This document shows, piece by piece, positions 17,268 to 27,074 of a DNA stretch of 64,000 bases (position 1 is the stretch's first letter; the number at the start of each line of letters is the position of its first letter). Source of the stretch: Solwaraspora sp. WMMA2065 (lineage in GTDB: Bacteria > Actinomycetota > Actinomycetes > Mycobacteriales > Micromonosporaceae); NCBI RefSeq assembly GCF_030345075.1, contig NZ_CP128361.1, positions 186,001 through 250,000 on the forward strand. Direction: 5' to 3'. The notes under the pieces are model-generated. The model had not been told where the DNA came from. It ran no database searches and worked only from the letters and a program-made list of their open reading frames with translations. A program made the translations under genes and the position numbers.

Positions 17268-18097
17268 GTAACAACCAGTTCCGTCGTCCGCCGGTTGCCC
17301 ACCTGGAGGCCGCGTTCGGTGTGGCGTTCGAACCGGACCTGCTGGAACGGGCGTTGACCCACCGGTCGTACGCGTACGAGAACGGCGGTCTGCCCACCAA
17401 CGAGCGGTTGGAGTTCCTCGGCGACTCGGTGCTCGGTGTGGTGATCACCTCGGCGTTGTTCCACAGCCACCCCGACCTGCCGGAAGGGCAACTGGCCAAG
17501 CTGCGGGCCAGCGTGGTCAACATGCGGGCGCTCGCCGAGGTGGCGCGTGCCCTCGGCCCCCAGGGGCTCGGCCCGTACCTACTGCTCGGCAAGGGGGAGG
17601 AGAGCACCGGCGGGCGGGACAAGGCGAGCATCCTGGCCGACACCCTGGAGGCGCTGCTCGGCGCGATATACCTGCAGTACGGGCTGGACACCGCGTCGAT
17701 CGTGATCCGCCGGCTGTTCGACCCGTTGATGGCGGACTCCGCGAGCCGGGGTGCCGGGCTGGACTGGAAGACCAGCCTGCAGGAGCTGACCGCGACGCTT
17801 GGACTGGGCGTGCCCGAGTACCGCATCGACGACGCCGGTCCGGACCACGCCAAGACCTTCACCGCCTGGGTGGTGGTCGCCGGGCAGCGCTACGGCGGGG
17901 CCGAAGGCCGCAGCAAGAAGGAAGCCGAGCAGCGGGCCGCCGAAGCCGCGTGGCGTACCCTCTCCGCCCAGATGGCGGACTCCACTGCGGTCGCCGGCAC
18001 CGCTGCGCCTGCCAACGAGAGCGGTCCGGCTGTCGACGAGCCCGGTCCGGCTGTCGACGAGAACAACGCTGATGATGATCCGCCTGCCCAGGTCTGA
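17264..18097 (+). CDS. rnc: Ribonuclease III
   Basis: 277 residues. It cleaves double-stranded RNA in rRNA and mRNA processing. The endonuclease domain has the signature [13 protein letters not shown] near residues 46-58 and [15 protein letters not shown]; the dsRNA-binding domain follows at about 165-235. An acidic tail with a doubled GPAVDE motif ends the protein, longer than usual. ATG start with an ATGA overlap to plsX. Confidence 0.95.
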   Translation: MSNNQFRRPPVAHLEAAFGVAFEPDLLERALTHRSYAYENGGLPTNERLEFLGDSVLGVVITSALFHSHPDLPEGQLAKLRASVVNMRALAEVARALGPQGLGPYLLLGKGEESTGGRDKASILADTLEALLGAIYLQYGLDTASIVIRRLFDPLMADSASRGAGLDWKTSLQELTATLGLGVPEYRIDDAGPDHAKTFTAWVVVAGQRYGGAEGRSKKEAEQRAAEAAWRTLSAQMADSTAVAGTAAPANESGPAVDEPGPAVDENNADDDPPAQV

Positions 18098-18138
18098 GCA
18101 GGCAAACACCACCGGCACCGGTCACGGAAAGGCCTGTC

Positions 18139-18993
18139 ATGCCTGAGCTGCCCGAGGTCGAGACGGTCCGGCAAGGACTGGCCGGCTGGGTGATCGGCCG
18201 GCGGCTGGACTCCGTGCAGGTGCACCACCCCCGGGCGATCCGCCGGCACCTGCCCGGCCCGGTGCACTTCGCCGCCGTACTCTCCGGCCGGCAGATTCGT
18301 GACGTCCGCCGCCGTGGCAAGTACCTGTGGCTGCCGCTGGACAGCGGCGACGCGATCGTCGGCCATCTCGGCATGTCCGGTCAGCTGCTGCTGCAGCCGG
18401 CCCACGCCCCGGACGAGACGCATCTGCGGGTCCGCTTCCGGTTCGCCGAGGGCGACCCGGAGCTGCGCTTCGTCGACCAGCGGACGTTCGGCGGGCTCGC
18501 CGTGTCACCCGGCGGCGCCGAGTTACCGGCCGAGATCGCGCACATCGCCCGGGATCCGCTCGACCCGGACTTCTCCGACGCCGCGTTCGTCGCGGCGGTA
18601 CGCCGACGTCGCACCGAGATCAAGCGGGCCCTGCTGGACCAGTCGCTGATCTCCGGGATCGGCAACATCTACGCCGACGAGGCGCTGTGGCGGGCCGGCC
18701 TGCACGGCACCCGGCCGACCGACCGGCTGCCGGCCGCGACGGTCACCAGGCTGCTCGCACACGTACGGGACGTGCTGCGGGCGGCGGTCACCGAGGGTGG
18801 CACCAGTTTCGACGCGCTCTACGTCAACGTCAACGGCCAGAGCGGCTACTTCGACCGGTCACTCAACGTGTACGGGCGGGAGGATCAGCCCTGCACCCGG
18901 TGCGGGGCGCTGATCCGCCGGGAGTCGTTCATGAACCGGTCGTCGTTCAGCTGCCCCCGCTGCCAACCTAGGCCGCGGGCCGTCCGCCGCTGA
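18139..18993 (+). CDS. mutM: Formamidopyrimidine-DNA glycosylase
   Basis: 284 residues. It removes oxidised purines such as 8-oxoguanine and cuts the DNA backbone. The catalytic Pro at residue 2 and Glu at 3 ([11 protein letters not shown]), [17 protein letters not shown] and a C-terminal C4 zinc finger (CTRC...CPRC) are all present. ATG at 18139 with GGAAAGG upstream. Last gene of the rpmF-rnc group; it ends 11 nt from the convergent CAP-domain gene. Confidence 0.96.
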   Translation: MPELPEVETVRQGLAGWVIGRRLDSVQVHHPRAIRRHLPGPVHFAAVLSGRQIRDVRRRGKYLWLPLDSGDAIVGHLGMSGQLLLQPAHAPDETHLRVRFRFAEGDPELRFVDQRTFGGLAVSPGGAELPAEIAHIARDPLDPDFSDAAFVAAVRRRRTEIKRALLDQSLISGIGNIYADEALWRAGLHGTRPTDRLPAATVTRLLAHVRDVLRAAVTEGGTSFDALYVNVNGQSGYFDRSLNVYGREDQPCTRCGALIRRESFMNRSSFSCPRCQPRPRAVRR

Positions 18994-19004
18994 CCGACGT
19001 CAGC

Positions 19005-20594
19005 TCAGCGCTCCGACCCGAACATCTGCGTCCAGTAGAGGGTCCCGTTCGACGAGGTGGCCGTGCCGACCCCCATGGCGACCGCGTCGCAGTTGAGGAT
19101 GTTGGCCCGGTGGCCCGGGCTGTTCATCCAGCCCTCCATGACCGCCTCGGCGGTGGGGTAACCGGCCGCCACGTTCTCGCCGATCGCCTGCTCGTAGCCG
19201 GCCCGCCTGGCACGTTCCCACGGGTCGCTGCCGTCGCTGCCGTCGTGCGACATCTCGTTGTTGGCTGCCTGGTCCTCGCTGTGCAGCCGGGCAGCCTCGG
19301 CCAGCTGGTTGTTGATCGTCACCGCGCCGCACCCGTTGTCGTCGCGCGCCGCGTTGACCAGCACCAGGACCTGCTGCTGCCGGCTGGTGTCCCCGGTGGC
19401 GGTCTGCTGCGGCGCGGCGCTGGTCTTCGCCGGCGCGGCGGTGGTGCGCTGCGGCCGGGAGCTCTCCGGGGCGGCGGTGCTGCGGCGTGGGCTCGGGGCA
19501 GCCGAGGTCGGCGGTGGCGGTGCCGGGCTCGCAGCCGGGGTCGGGGCGGCGCCGAGCTCGGCGTCGAGCACCTCCGGCTCGCCGATCTGCGGATCCTCCG
19601 TACCAGCGGACTGTTCGGTGAGTGGGTCGGTGACCGAATCTACATCCGTTGCCACGACGGTGTCGTCGGTGCCTTCGGTTGAGTCGTCGCCGAACCCGGC
19701 GCGCAGCATCGCGCCGCCGCCACCGATCGCCACCAGCAGCACGACGACCAGCGTGGCCAGGGTGACCGGCCCGACGGCGAGTCGGCGCCGTCGGCCGTCG
19801 GCAACCTCCGGGTCGGAGTCGTCGCGCGCGTCAGACCGCCGCCGACGGGCCACGCGGGTCAGCGACCCGGTGTCGGTCGGGTCCTCACGCGGCCCCCGGT
19901 CGTCGTCGGTCCAGCGATCGTCGCCGCTGGCCCAGCCGTCGTCACCACCGGGCCAGCCGTTGGCGTCGCCGGGCCCGTCGGACAGGTCCCGCAGCACGCT
20001 GTACCGGTGCGTCTCGGTCTCGTCGTGCCAGGCGTCGCTGCCGGTCCTGTCGTACCCGTGCGGAGCGTCGGCGTACCCCGGCCCGTCGGCGTACCCCGGC
20101 CCGTTTGGGCGGGCGATGAGGTGGGTGTCGTACCCCTCATCGGCGGGGCGGCCGTACGGCTGCGGGTGGTACCCGGCCTCGTGGGGGAGCTGCTGGGTCG
20201 GGTCAACGGGGTAGCCGCCGTGGGGTACGCCGTCGTACCCCGGGTGCCCGTCGTACCCCGGGTGCCCGTCGTACCCCGGGTGCCGGTCGTATGACTCCTG
20301 TCCATGGCGGTCCGCTCCGTACGCCGGGTAACCGCCGTCGCCGTAACTGACGCCGTCGTAGCCGCCATCGCCGGGTGACCGGCCGGCGGTCGGGTAGCCG
20401 TCGGTCGCCGCCGGGCCGGGGTAGCCGTCGGCCGATGAGGGGTCGGGCCGCCAGCCGGCGTCGAGGTGGTCGCGCCAGGAACTCTGCCCGAACCGGTCGG
20501 TGTCCCAGCCGGCGTCACCGGGTGCGGTGTGGTCAGCGGGCGGCGTCGGATCGCCGGGGATGGATCCATCGGCCCGGTCGTTGCGCCGGTACAA
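19005..20594 (-). CDS. Membrane-anchored CAP-domain (SCP/PR1-like) protein
   Basis: 529 residues. About 270 N-terminal residues are Gly/Tyr/Asp/Pro-rich and disordered, with three exact copies of HPGYDG. One membrane helix follows (LAVGPVTLATLVVVLLVAIGG), then a Pro/Ala/Ser/Thr linker and a CAP domain with LVNAARDDNGCGAV, LAEAARLHSEDQA, NNEMSHDG, ENVAAGYPTAEAVMEGWMNSPGHRANILN. The domain is predicted outside the cell; function unknown (many CAP proteins bind lipids). TTG start at 20594 with GGAGG 8 nt upstream. Confidence 0.85.
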   Translation of the reverse strand: MYRRNDRADGSIPGDPTPPADHTAPGDAGWDTDRFGQSSWRDHLDAGWRPDPSSADGYPGPAATDGYPTAGRSPGDGGYDGVSYGDGGYPAYGADRHGQESYDRHPGYDGHPGYDGHPGYDGVPHGGYPVDPTQQLPHEAGYHPQPYGRPADEGYDTHLIARPNGPGYADGPGYADAPHGYDRTGSDAWHDETETHRYSVLRDLSDGPGDANGWPGGDDGWASGDDRWTDDDRGPREDPTDTGSLTRVARRRRSDARDDSDPEVADGRRRRLAVGPVTLATLVVVLLVAIGGGGAMLRAGFGDDSTEGTDDTVVATDVDSVTDPLTEQSAGTEDPQIGEPEVLDAELGAAPTPAASPAPPPPTSAAPSPRRSTAAPESSRPQRTTAAPAKTSAAPQQTATGDTSRQQQVLVLVNAARDDNGCGAVTINNQLAEAARLHSEDQAANNEMSHDGSDGSDPWERARRAGYEQAIGENVAAGYPTAEAVMEGWMNSPGHRANILNCDAVAMGVGTATSSNGTLYWTQMFGSER

Positions 20595-21009
20595 GGTCGT
20601 TGCCTCCGCAGGTGGGTGGTCGGCCAGCGAGCCGCGTCCGGTGGGACCGGGGGCGCTGTGCCGGGTGCGACGCTAAGGCGTCCGGCGGCGCCCGGCAACG
20701 CTGCTAAGACAAACCGGCGATCCAGCTAAGGAAGAGATAAGGCGGACAGCTGTCCGGCTGAGGTTCTGCCGGTGAAACTGTGATCTGTGCCGCTAAACCG
20801 CCGCTGTTCGCACCTTTTGGGCGATAGATTCGATGGAGGAGGTGGGGTCCTCGTCTGGTGGAACTTGACGAAGCGGCGACTTCGGCGGACCATGGGGGTG
20901 TCGCCAGTCGCGCCCAGTCGCGCCCCCGCATGCCCGGGGGTTGACCGACACGAGGGTTCACGGGCGCGCGTTGGCCGGCCTTTCCGGCAGCGCATTACAA
21001 GGAGACGAA
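20595..21009. other. Intergenic region with a phased GCTAAG array
   Basis: No gene seen. Upstream of the CAP gene the motif GCTAAG(G) lies at 20672-20678, 20703-20708 and 20725-20731, with a variant GATAAGG at 20736-20742; start-to-start spacings are 31, 22 and 11 bp, close to 3, 2 and 1 helical turns. The first copy overlaps TAGCGT (minus strand, 20675-20670), a possible -10. The right half leads to the coiled-coil gene and carries a doubled CCAGTCGCGCC. Confidence 0.45.
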
Positions 21010-21204
21010 ATGGCGAAGGCCCTCTACGGCCACGTTGGTGCAGCACCCGACCGGCGCCTGCTCGACGAGGTCACCCGATTGCGTGCCACGGTACAGGCAC
21101 TGGAGTTCGAGATCACCCGGCTGCGGGCGGAGAACGACCGGCTCGCCGCAGCGGTCGCCGAGAGCGACGACCTGCTGCGGATCCCCGAGCCTGCGCTCAC
21201 CTGA
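21010..21204 (+). CDS. 64-residue coiled-coil protein upstream of smc
   Basis: The protein starts MAKALYGHVGAAPDRRLLDEV and continues as a leucine-rich heptad helix (LLDEVTRLRATVQALEFEITRLRAEN), ending in a short acidic tail. ATG at 21010 follows GGAG by 5 nt. Function not recognised; its own terminator sits 72 nt downstream, so it is a separate short transcript. It may dimerise by itself or with another coiled coil. Confidence 0.75.
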   Translation: MAKALYGHVGAAPDRRLLDEVTRLRATVQALEFEITRLRAENDRLAAAVAESDDLLRIPEPALT

Positions 21205-21275
21205 TCTCCACGGGCGCCGGTGCAGGCCGGCGCCCGCCGCCAGTGACCGTACGTACCGCTGATCGCACGCACCCC

Positions 21276-21311
21276 GCGCGCCGACACTCAAGTGCCGGCG
21301 CGCAGCTTTTT
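21276..21311 (+). terminator. Intrinsic terminator after the coiled-coil gene
   Basis: GCGCGCCGACACT pairs with AGTGCCGGCGCGC (one mismatch, 2-nt loop) and is followed by AGCTTTTT. A T-run terminator is unusual for this GC-rich DNA and is convincing. Confidence 0.85.
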
Positions 21312-21324
21312 GTCCGGGCCCGTC

Positions 21325-21371
21325 TGTGGCCCCGTTCACGTCCCATCCGTCGGCGGCCGCTGTGGCCCCGT
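21325..21371 (+). repeat. TGTGGCCCCGT direct repeats upstream of smc
   Basis: TGTGGCCCCGT occurs at 21325-21335 and 21361-21371, 36 bp apart, with GTCCGGGCC flanking on the outer sides of both. Possibly part of the smc promoter region. Confidence 0.6.
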
Positions 21372-21431
21372 CCGGGCCCCGGTGACGGCGCCCCAGCCGC
21401 GTCGGATCCGGTGACCGTCCGACCGACGGGT

Positions 21432-21437
21432 TAGCCT
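21432..21437 (+). promoter_or_regulatory. smc -10 candidate
   Basis: TAGCCT lies 59 nt before the smc GTG, leaving a leader of about 50 nt that contains ACGAGGA as ribosome binding site. Confidence 0.45.
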
Positions 21438-21496
21438 GTGCGGTACTGACCAGCACTGACGGCCGCACGGCGACCCGTCGGACGAGGAATCGGACC

Positions 21497-24400
21497 GTGC
21501 ATCTCAAGAGTCTGACGGTGAAGGGCTTCAAGTCCTTCGCCTCCGCCACCACCCTGAAGCTGGAGCCCGGGATCACCTGCGTGGTCGGCCCGAACGGCTC
21601 CGGCAAGTCCAACGTCGTCGACGCCATCGCCTGGGTCCTCGGCGAGCAGGGCGCGAAGGCGCTGCGGGGCGGCAAGATGGAGGACGTCATCTTCGCCGGC
21701 ACCGCCGGCCGGGCCCCGCTGGGCCGGGCCGAGGTCACGTTGACCATCGACAACACCGACGGTGCGTTGCCGATCGAGTACACCGAGGTGTCGATCACCC
21801 GCCGGATGTTCCGCTCCGGCGAGAGTGAGTACGAGATCAACGGCAACCACTGCCGGCTGCTCGACATCCAGGAACTGCTCTCCGACTCCGGCATCGGCCG
21901 GGAGATGCACGTCATCGTCGGCCAGGGCCAGCTCGACGCCGTACTGCACGCCAAGCCGGAGGACCGGCGGGCCTTCATCGAAGAGGCCGCAGGTGTGCTG
22001 AAGCACCGCAAGCGCAAGGAAAAGGCGCTGCGCAAGCTGACCGCGATGCAGACCAACCTGGACCGGCTGACCGACCTGACCGGCGAACTGCGCCGCCAGC
22101 TCAAACCGCTGGGCCGGCAGGCCGAGGTGGCCCGCCGGGCCGCCGGCATCCAGGCCGATCTGCGCGACGCCCGGCTGCGGCTGCTCGCCGACGACCTGAC
22201 CACCCTGCGGACCACCCTCGACAAGGAGATCGCCGACGAGACGGCACTGCGGCAGCGCCGTACCGAGGTGGAGTCCGAACACGCCGAGGTGCAGTCCCGG
22301 CTGGCCGAGCTGGAGTCGGCGCTGGCCGAGGACGCGCCGCTGCTCGCCGCCGCCCAGGACACCTGGTACAAGCTCGCCGCCCTGCAGGAACGCTTCCGGT
22401 CGACCGAGCAGCTAGCCGGTGAACGGCTGCGGCACCTGTCCGGCGTGCCCGACGACGAACGACCCGGGCGTGACCCGGACCAGCTCACCGACGAGGCGCA
22501 CCGGGTCCGCGAGCAGGAGGAGGAGCTGCGGGCCGCACTGACCGAGGACCAGATCCGCCTCGCCGAGGCGGTGGAGGGCCGCCAGCAGCTGGAGGCGCAG
22601 CTGGCCCAGGCCGAGCGGGCGCTGGTCGCGGCCGCCAAGGCGATCGCCGACCGGCGGGAAGGGCTGGCCCGGCTGACCGGCCAGGTCAACTCGGCACGCG
22701 CCCGCACCTCCAGCGCCGCCGACGAGATCTCCCGGCTCACCGCCGCGCACGCCGACGCGCAGGCCCGCGCCGACCGGGCCCAGCAGGAGCTTGATGCGGC
22801 CGCCGAACTCTCCACCGAGGCCGACCGGGACAACGCCGACCTGGACGCCCGGCACGCCGAGGCGGTCACCGCGCATGACGCCGCCGCCGCGCAGGTACGG
22901 CAGCTGTCCGACGCCGAGCGCCGGGCCGAGAAGGAGGCCGCCACCTGGCAGGCGCGGGAGGACGCGCTGGCGATGGGGCTGCGCCGGGGCGACGGCGCCG
23001 GGGCGCTGCTGGCCCGGGCCGACCAGGTTCCCGGGCTACTGGGCAGCCTGGCCGGCCTGCTCACCGTCGCGCCTGGACACGAGGCGGCGCTGGCCGCCGC
23101 GCTGGGTGGTCTCGCCGACGCGGTGGCGGTCACCGGCATTGACGAGGCGGCCGAGGCGATGCGGCTGCTCAAGATCCAGGATTCCGGCCGGGCCAGCCTG
23201 CTGGTCGCCGGACCCGCCGGGCCGGGAATGATCGGCTCGCCGGACACCCTGCGGCCGGTCATGCCACCCGGGGCGACCTGGGCGCCGGACGCGGTCAGCT
23301 GCCCCGATGAGCTCCGCCCGGCGCTGCACCGGGCGCTGCGGGACGTGATCCTGGTCGGCGACCTCGCGGCGGCCACCGCAGCCGTCGCCGACCATCCGCA
23401 GCTGCGGGCGGTCACCCCGGACGGCGACATCGTCGGCGCCTACGCTGCCGCCGGCGGGTCCGCCAAGGCCCCCAGCTTCATCGAGGTGCAGGCGGCGGTC
23501 GAGGAGGCCCGCAGTAACCGGCTCACCGCCGAAGCCACCGTCGCCGAACTGCGCGGGCAGCTCGACACCGCTCGGGAGGCGGCGGCCGGCCTCAAGGAGC
23601 AGGTCGCGCAGGCCGCCGCCGAGCGTCGACAGGCGGAGGGGCAGCGTAACGCCGCCGCCCGCCGGCTCGCCGAGCTCGGCGCTGCGGCCAGGTCGGCACG
23701 GGCCGAGGCGGAGCGGCTCGGGGCCTCCCGGGACAAGGCCGCCGAGTCCCGGGACCGAGACCTGGCCACGCTGGAGGAGCTGGAGGAGCGGCTCCGGCTG
23801 GCCGAGGCGACCCCGATCGACGAGGAGCCGTCGACCGCCGAACGGGACGAACTCGCCGCGATGCTGCCCGGTGCCCGGCAGAACGAGATGGAGGTCCGAC
23901 TCGCCGTCCGTACCGCAGAGGAGCGGGTGTCGTCGATCGCCGGCCGGGCGGACTCACTGTTGCGGCAGGCGGCGGCCGAGCGGGCCGCGCGGGAACGCGC
24001 CGCCGCCCGCCGGGCCGCCCGGGCCCGGGGCGCGCAGATCGCCCGCGCGGTCACCGCCGGCGCTCGCTTCGCGCTGACCCAGCTGGCCGACTCGATGGTC
24101 GACGCGGCCGCCGCCCGGGACGAGATCGCCAGCGCCCGCGCCGCGCGGGAGGCCGAGCTGCAGGAGGTACGCGGCGCGGCAAAGCGGCTCGGGGCCGAGC
24201 TGGAGCGGCTGACCAGCGCCGTGCACCGCGACGAGGTGGCCCGCGCCGAGCAGCGGCTGCGTATCGAGCAGCTGGAGGCGAAGGCGGCCGAGGACTTCTC
24301 GCTGGACGTGGAGACCCTGCTCGTCGAGTACGGCCCGCACCAGCCGGTGCCGCCCACCCAGGCCCAGCTGGCGGCGGCCGCCGCCGACGGCAAACCGGAG

Positions 24401-25198
24401 CCCACCCCGGTGCCGTTCGACCGGGCCACCCAGGAGAAGCGGTCGGCGAAGGCCGAACGGGAGCTGGCCCTGCTCGGCAAGGTCAACCCGCTGGCGTTGG
24501 AGGAGTTCGCCGCGCTGGAGGAGCGGTACAAGTTCCTCTCCGACCAGTTGGAGGACCTGAAGGCGACCCGCAAGGACCTGCTCACCGTCGTCGCGGACGT
24601 GGACGACCGGATCCTCGAGGTCTTCTCCAGCGCATACGCCGACACGGCCCGCGAGTTCGAGCAGGTGTTCACCGTGCTGTTCCCGGGTGGCGAGGGGCGG
24701 CTGGTGCTCACCGACCCGGACGACCTGCTGACCACCGGGGTGGAGGTGGAGGCCCGGCCACCAGGCAAGAAGATCAAGCGGCTGTCGCTGCTGTCCGGCG
24801 GGGAGCGGTCGCTGACCGCCGTCGCCATGCTGGTGGCCATCTTCCGGGCCCGGCCCAGCCCGTTCTACATCATGGACGAGGTGGAGGCGGCGCTGGACGA
24901 CGTCAACCTCGGCCGGTTGATCACCCTGATGGCCCAGCTGCGGGACCGCAGCCAGCTGATCATCATCACCCACCAGAAGCGGACCATGGAGGTCGCCGAC
25001 GCGTTGTACGGGGTCACCATGCGCAACGGCGTCACCCAGGTGATTAGCCAACGGCTCAAGTCGGCTGACGAGTCAGCGGCGCTGACCGGGCCGGAGTCGC
25101 CGGAGCCGAGCGCGTCGGAGCCGAGCGCGCCTACTGCGCAAGCCCCGCAGCCTGCTGAGGAGGCTGCGGCGTCGGCTGCGCCGCCGCCGAATCGGTGA
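21497..25198 (+). CDS. smc: Chromosome segregation protein SMC
   Basis: 1,233 residues. This condensin ATPase loops and organises the chromosome. The N-terminal head has GPNGSGKSN at residues 31-39; long coiled coils flank a hinge in the middle; the C-terminal head has LSGGERSLTAVAML near 1100 and the Walker B FYIMDEVEAALDD near 1123. A Pro/Ala/Glu-rich tail of about 40 residues ends it, and its last 68 nt overlap the convergent PhoD-like gene. GTG start with GAGGA upstream. Confidence 0.97.
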   Translation: MHLKSLTVKGFKSFASATTLKLEPGITCVVGPNGSGKSNVVDAIAWVLGEQGAKALRGGKMEDVIFAGTAGRAPLGRAEVTLTIDNTDGALPIEYTEVSITRRMFRSGESEYEINGNHCRLLDIQELLSDSGIGREMHVIVGQGQLDAVLHAKPEDRRAFIEEAAGVLKHRKRKEKALRKLTAMQTNLDRLTDLTGELRRQLKPLGRQAEVARRAAGIQADLRDARLRLLADDLTTLRTTLDKEIADETALRQRRTEVESEHAEVQSRLAELESALAEDAPLLAAAQDTWYKLAALQERFRSTEQLAGERLRHLSGVPDDERPGRDPDQLTDEAHRVREQEEELRAALTEDQIRLAEAVEGRQQLEAQLAQAERALVAAAKAIADRREGLARLTGQVNSARARTSSAADEISRLTAAHADAQARADRAQQELDAAAELSTEADRDNADLDARHAEAVTAHDAAAAQVRQLSDAERRAEKEAATWQAREDALAMGLRRGDGAGALLARADQVPGLLGSLAGLLTVAPGHEAALAAALGGLADAVAVTGIDEAAEAMRLLKIQDSGRASLLVAGPAGPGMIGSPDTLRPVMPPGATWAPDAVSCPDELRPALHRALRDVILVGDLAAATAAVADHPQLRAVTPDGDIVGAYAAAGGSAKAPSFIEVQAAVEEARSNRLTAEATVAELRGQLDTAREAAAGLKEQVAQAAAERRQAEGQRNAAARRLAELGAAARSARAEAERLGASRDKAAESRDRDLATLEELEERLRLAEATPIDEEPSTAERDELAAMLPGARQNEMEVRLAVRTAEERVSSIAGRADSLLRQAAAERAARERAAARRAARARGAQIARAVTAGARFALTQLADSMVDAAAARDEIASARAAREAELQEVRGAAKRLGAELERLTSAVHRDEVARAEQRLRIEQLEAKAAEDFSLDVETLLVEYGPHQPVPPTQAQLAAAAADGKPEPTPVPFDRATQEKRSAKAERELALLGKVNPLALEEFAALEERYKFLSDQLEDLKATRKDLLTVVADVDDRILEVFSSAYADTAREFEQVFTVLFPGGEGRLVLTDPDDLLTTGVEVEARPPGKKIKRLSLLSGGERSLTAVAMLVAIFRARPSPFYIMDEVEAALDDVNLGRLITLMAQLRDRSQLIIITHQKRTMEVADALYGVTMRNGVTQVISQRLKSADESAALTGPESPEPSASEPSAPTAQAPQPAEEAAASAAPPPNR

Positions 25199-26960
25199 GC
25201 CGGCGGCGGGCCACCTCACGCAACGCGCCGTCGGTTGTCGTGCCCTCCAGCGTCACCTCGGCCGTCGCGCCGTCGTGCAGCAGCGTGCTGACCGCGTTGC
25301 CGAAGTATGGGCCGTCCAGCTTGCGCCAGCGCACCGATGGCCTTGGCAGTCCGGCGGTGCGGGCCAGCGCCCGCAGCGCCGCCGTCGGCCCCCGCCACCA
25401 GCCCAACCGCATCAACGGCCGCATCAGCGCCGGCACCTGGTTGTGGATCGGTGAGCAGGTGAGCTGGTGCACCGGGGTGCGAACCCGCCCAGGCAGCACG
25501 GCCCGCGCCACGTACGAGTGGTGCACGTCGCCGGAGAGCATGCTGATCGAGGCCGGTGGCGGATGGCCCGGCCCGGTGCCGATCCGGTCCGGTTGCGTCC
25601 TGTCGGCGGCAGACGGCCCCGCGCCGATCCGGGCGAACAGTTGCCCGAGGTCGTCGAAGGAGCGCCGGAACGCGGCCCAGTGCTCCAGGTCCAGGGCCTG
25701 GCGCAGCCACTCCGACGCAGCCGCGACCCACCGCCGGGGCGACTCGGCCAGCCGTTCGTTCCACGACTCGAGGTGGTGGATGCCGGGCGGCATCAGCCAG
25801 GGCAGCGACGCGCCGACCACCAGATGGTCGTAGCGGCCGTGGGCCCGGTCGGTGAACCAGGCCCACTCACCGGCCGGCAACATGCTGCGTGCCCCCGGCC
25901 GCAGTACCCGGCTGCACCGGTTGTCCAGCACGATCACCCGGGTCCGGCCGACGTCCAGCGAGAAGCTCCACTGGTACTGCACCTGCGACCAGCGCTGCGG
26001 GTCGTGCGCGACGTCCGCCTCGGCGTCCACCCGGGCGCCGAATTCGCGCAGCACATCGGTGGCGTCGTCGGCGGCGGTGACCGCCCGGAACACCGGGTCG
26101 GCGGCGACCTCGTCCGGGGCCAGGTTGCCCAGGTGCTGGTAGACCCAGTAGGAGGCGAGTCCGCGGCTGATCCGCTCCGGCCACCAGGGCTCGCCGCGCA
26201 TCCGTGCCCGCCAGGCGGCCGAGGTGTTCCAGTCGTCGATCACCTCGTGGTCGTCGAAGATCATCACGCTCGGGACGGTCGACAGCAACCAGCGGATCTC
26301 CGGGTCCCGCCACGACTCCAGGTACAGCCGGGTGTACTCGGGGAAGCTGACCACCTGATCGGCTGGGGCACCGGGCGGTAGCCCGCGATGTCGGCGCCGC
26401 CGCCGCAGGAACCGTCGGATCACCGGCGACGTCTCGTCGGCGTACACCTGATCGCCGAGCAGGAGCAGCAGGTCGGGCCAGTCGTCGCCGGCCGGGTCCA
26501 GGCCGGCCAGCCGCCGGGCGTACGCGTCGAGCGCGTCCGGCGGCAACCGTCGGGCGGTGGAGTGCTGGGTGGTCTCCCGGCAGGATCCGAAGATCAGCCG
26601 CACCGGCTGGGCGTCGTCGTCGGCCCGCCGGGTCCGGATCACACTGCCCGGGTACGGCGAGTCCGCCTCCGGCCAGACCCGCCGGTCGTCGAGGAAGACC
26701 TCGTAGCGGTGGCTGGAGCCGGGGGCCAGCCCGTTGACCACCACGAGCGCGTAGTGGTGCCCGAACGCGCTGAAGGTGCGGGCCGAGCCGCCCGCCGTGC
26801 CCGTCGTCGCGACCCGTACCGTGGCCGGGGCGTCGGTCTCCACCCAGACGGTGGCCTGCCCGCCGACCACCCGCCGCAGCAACGGCCCGATCAGTAGCCG
26901 GGGGCCGGCCGCCGGTCGGAGCTGCGGGTCCGGTCCACCGGCGGTTGTGCCGTCGGTCAC
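25131..26960 (-). CDS. PhoD-like alkaline phosphatase/phosphodiesterase
   Basis: About 609 residues. An N-terminal beta domain (LLIGPLLRRVVGGQATVWVET) precedes the metallophosphatase core: FGSCRETTQ, LLLLGDQVYADE, MIFDDHEVIDDWN, and SMLSGDVHHSYVA late in the protein. These hold the metal ligands of the PhoD family. No signal peptide is visible, so a cytoplasmic site is likely; substrate unknown. GTG 26960 is chosen as start (VTDGTTAGG); ATG 27041 is an alternative but has no ribosome binding site. The end overlaps the end of smc. Confidence 0.85.
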   Translation of the reverse strand: MTDGTTAGGPDPQLRPAAGPRLLIGPLLRRVVGGQATVWVETDAPATVRVATTGTAGGSARTFSAFGHHYALVVVNGLAPGSSHRYEVFLDDRRVWPEADSPYPGSVIRTRRADDDAQPVRLIFGSCRETTQHSTARRLPPDALDAYARRLAGLDPAGDDWPDLLLLLGDQVYADETSPVIRRFLRRRRRHRGLPPGAPADQVVSFPEYTRLYLESWRDPEIRWLLSTVPSVMIFDDHEVIDDWNTSAAWRARMRGEPWWPERISRGLASYWVYQHLGNLAPDEVAADPVFRAVTAADDATDVLREFGARVDAEADVAHDPQRWSQVQYQWSFSLDVGRTRVIVLDNRCSRVLRPGARSMLPAGEWAWFTDRAHGRYDHLVVGASLPWLMPPGIHHLESWNERLAESPRRWVAAASEWLRQALDLEHWAAFRRSFDDLGQLFARIGAGPSAADRTQPDRIGTGPGHPPPASISMLSGDVHHSYVARAVLPGRVRTPVHQLTCSPIHNQVPALMRPLMRLGWWRGPTAALRALARTAGLPRPSVRWRKLDGPYFGNAVSTLLHDGATAEVTLEGTTTDGALREVARRRLTDSAAAQPTPQPPQQAAGLAQ

Positions 26961-27074
26961 CGGTGGTCCCTGCCGAACTGGTGTGCAGACATGGTCGACC
27001 TTTCGCGAGGGACGCGGGACGGCCTCTTTTCTACCCCGCATGCAGGCCCGTCACCCAGTTCCCTGACCGGTACC

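Noticed and set aside
20995-23430. A 2.4-kb open minus-strand frame opposite smc
   Set aside because: Ser/Ala/Arg-rich translation typical of antisense to GC-rich coding DNA; smc is certain.
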